This document shows positions 5,248 through 5,640 of a stretch of 5,640 nucleotides of DNA, piece by piece (position 1 is the stretch's first letter; each line of letters opens with the position of its first letter). Position numbers and translations under genes: made by a program. The stretch lies in the NCBI GenBank assembly GCA_027320785.1, contig DAHVKR010000108.1, forward strand, positions 1 through 5,640, in the 5' to 3' direction. The notes under the pieces were generated by a model. It saw only the letters and a list, made by a program, of their open reading frames with translations. It was not told where the DNA came from and made no database searches. This DNA comes from Bdellovibrionales bacterium. GTDB lineage: Bacteria; Bdellovibrionota; Bdellovibrionia; Bdellovibrionales; Bdellovibrionaceae.

Positions 5248-5640
5248 ATGAAAACACTTATCACTCTTATGCTTACAGCTTTCGTGATGAACGCTTATGC
5301 GGGCGACTTCAATATGAAACACGCCATGAAATCCATGAAGAGCAACCTCAAGTGCCTTTCAACAGGCGGCGTACAATGCAAAAGCCCTGCAGAAGAGCTC
5401 ACTCAACTTCAACAAACATTACAACTTTGCGATCAAAACAGCGAAGCTTACTTCCAAAGCTTGGTAACAGAAAAAAGAATTCCGCAAATGCCTCCGATGG
5501 ATCAAGTCCATCAAGCTTTTGCTGACATTTACCAAGAAACTCAAAAATTGGGAGCCGCCCTTCAAAGCGGAGATGCCCAAGCGACTACAGATAGTTTGAA
5601 TCATCTTAAAGAGATGATTAAACAAGCTCACGATAGTTTC
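5248..5640 (+). CDS. Cytochrome b562-like exported protein (3' partial)
   Basis: The frame is open for 131 codons to the window edge. Residues 1-18 form a signal peptide (MKTLITLMLTAFVMNAYA, cleaved before GD). The rest reads as a helical bundle of cytochrome b562 type: the first helix HAMKSMKSNLK (25-35) aligns with DNMETLNDNLK of the E. coli protein, placing Met27 at the haem-ligating Met7, and LNHLKEMIKQAHDSF (117-131) aligns with the last helix, placing His128 at the ligating His102. There is no CXXCH, so haem, if bound, is not attached in the c-type way. By this alignment only a few residues are missing at the right edge. Three Cys (36, 44, 61) are absent from E. coli b562 and might form a disulfide. 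The alignment was done by eye with gaps, so the family call is probable, not certain. Confidence 0.7.
   Translation, partial: MKTLITLMLTAFVMNAYAGDFNMKHAMKSMKSNLKCLSTGGVQCKSPAEELTQLQQTLQLCDQNSEAYFQSLVTEKRIPQMPPMDQVHQAFADIYQETQKLGAALQSGDAQATTDSLNHLKEMIKQAHDSF

Noticed and set aside
5419..5631. Open frame of 70 codons antisense to the b562-like gene
   Set aside because: The opposite strand has a strong ribosome-binding site, signal peptide and conserved haem ligands, so this is a shadow.

Overview
The window is a stretch of Gram-negative chromosome, compactly packed with genes on both strands. The Gram-negative call rests on a lipobox-type signal peptide (LLAGC), two other exported proteins and a cytochrome b562-type periplasmic protein. 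Gene style and content would fit a Bdellovibrio-like predator or a relative, but this is an inference; no marker here fixes the taxon. There are no RNA genes, CRISPR arrays, insertion sequences or integration sites that I can support.

Layout. At the left edge, the last 49 codons of an unidentified rightward gene end at 152, facing the end of feoB. Positions 158-2283 (minus strand) hold feoA and feoB, a translationally coupled ferrous-iron uptake operon; its FeoB is short (638 aa) and has unusual guanine-recognition motifs. A 190-bp gap (2284-2473) with an imperfect inverted repeat and repeated CCCGAYYT octamers separates it from a rightward gene (2474-3493) for an exported protein whose C-terminal part resembles the BP74-type domain.

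That gene's last 40 bases overlap, tail to tail, a leftward gene of the 6-pyruvoyl-tetrahydropterin synthase family (COG0720; start best set at 3951). Only 18 bp away a second COG0720 gene, very like QueD of queuosine synthesis, runs rightward (3970-4338). The two paralogs thus stand head to head, their ribosome-binding sites being the two arms of one palindrome, TCCTT-A-AAGGA. Each departs from the canonical active site in a different way: the QueD-like protein has Arg where the first zinc-binding His belongs, and the other has Glu near the usual catalytic Cys position.

From 4464 to 5086 lies a broken subtilisin-like protease gene. It has a lipoprotein signal, the strand leading to the catalytic Asp, then a one-base frameshift exactly at that Asp codon, loss of the His box, and a surviving Ser box GTSMATP. 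After a 161-bp gap with nested GAGCT hairpins, a gene with a very strong ribosome-binding site encodes a cytochrome b562-like exported protein that runs off the right edge a few residues short of its expected end.

The genes do not form one pathway. FeoAB brings in Fe(II) and the b562-like protein could use iron as haem, but nothing in the sequence links them. The most notable local unit is the divergent pair of pterin synthase paralogs.
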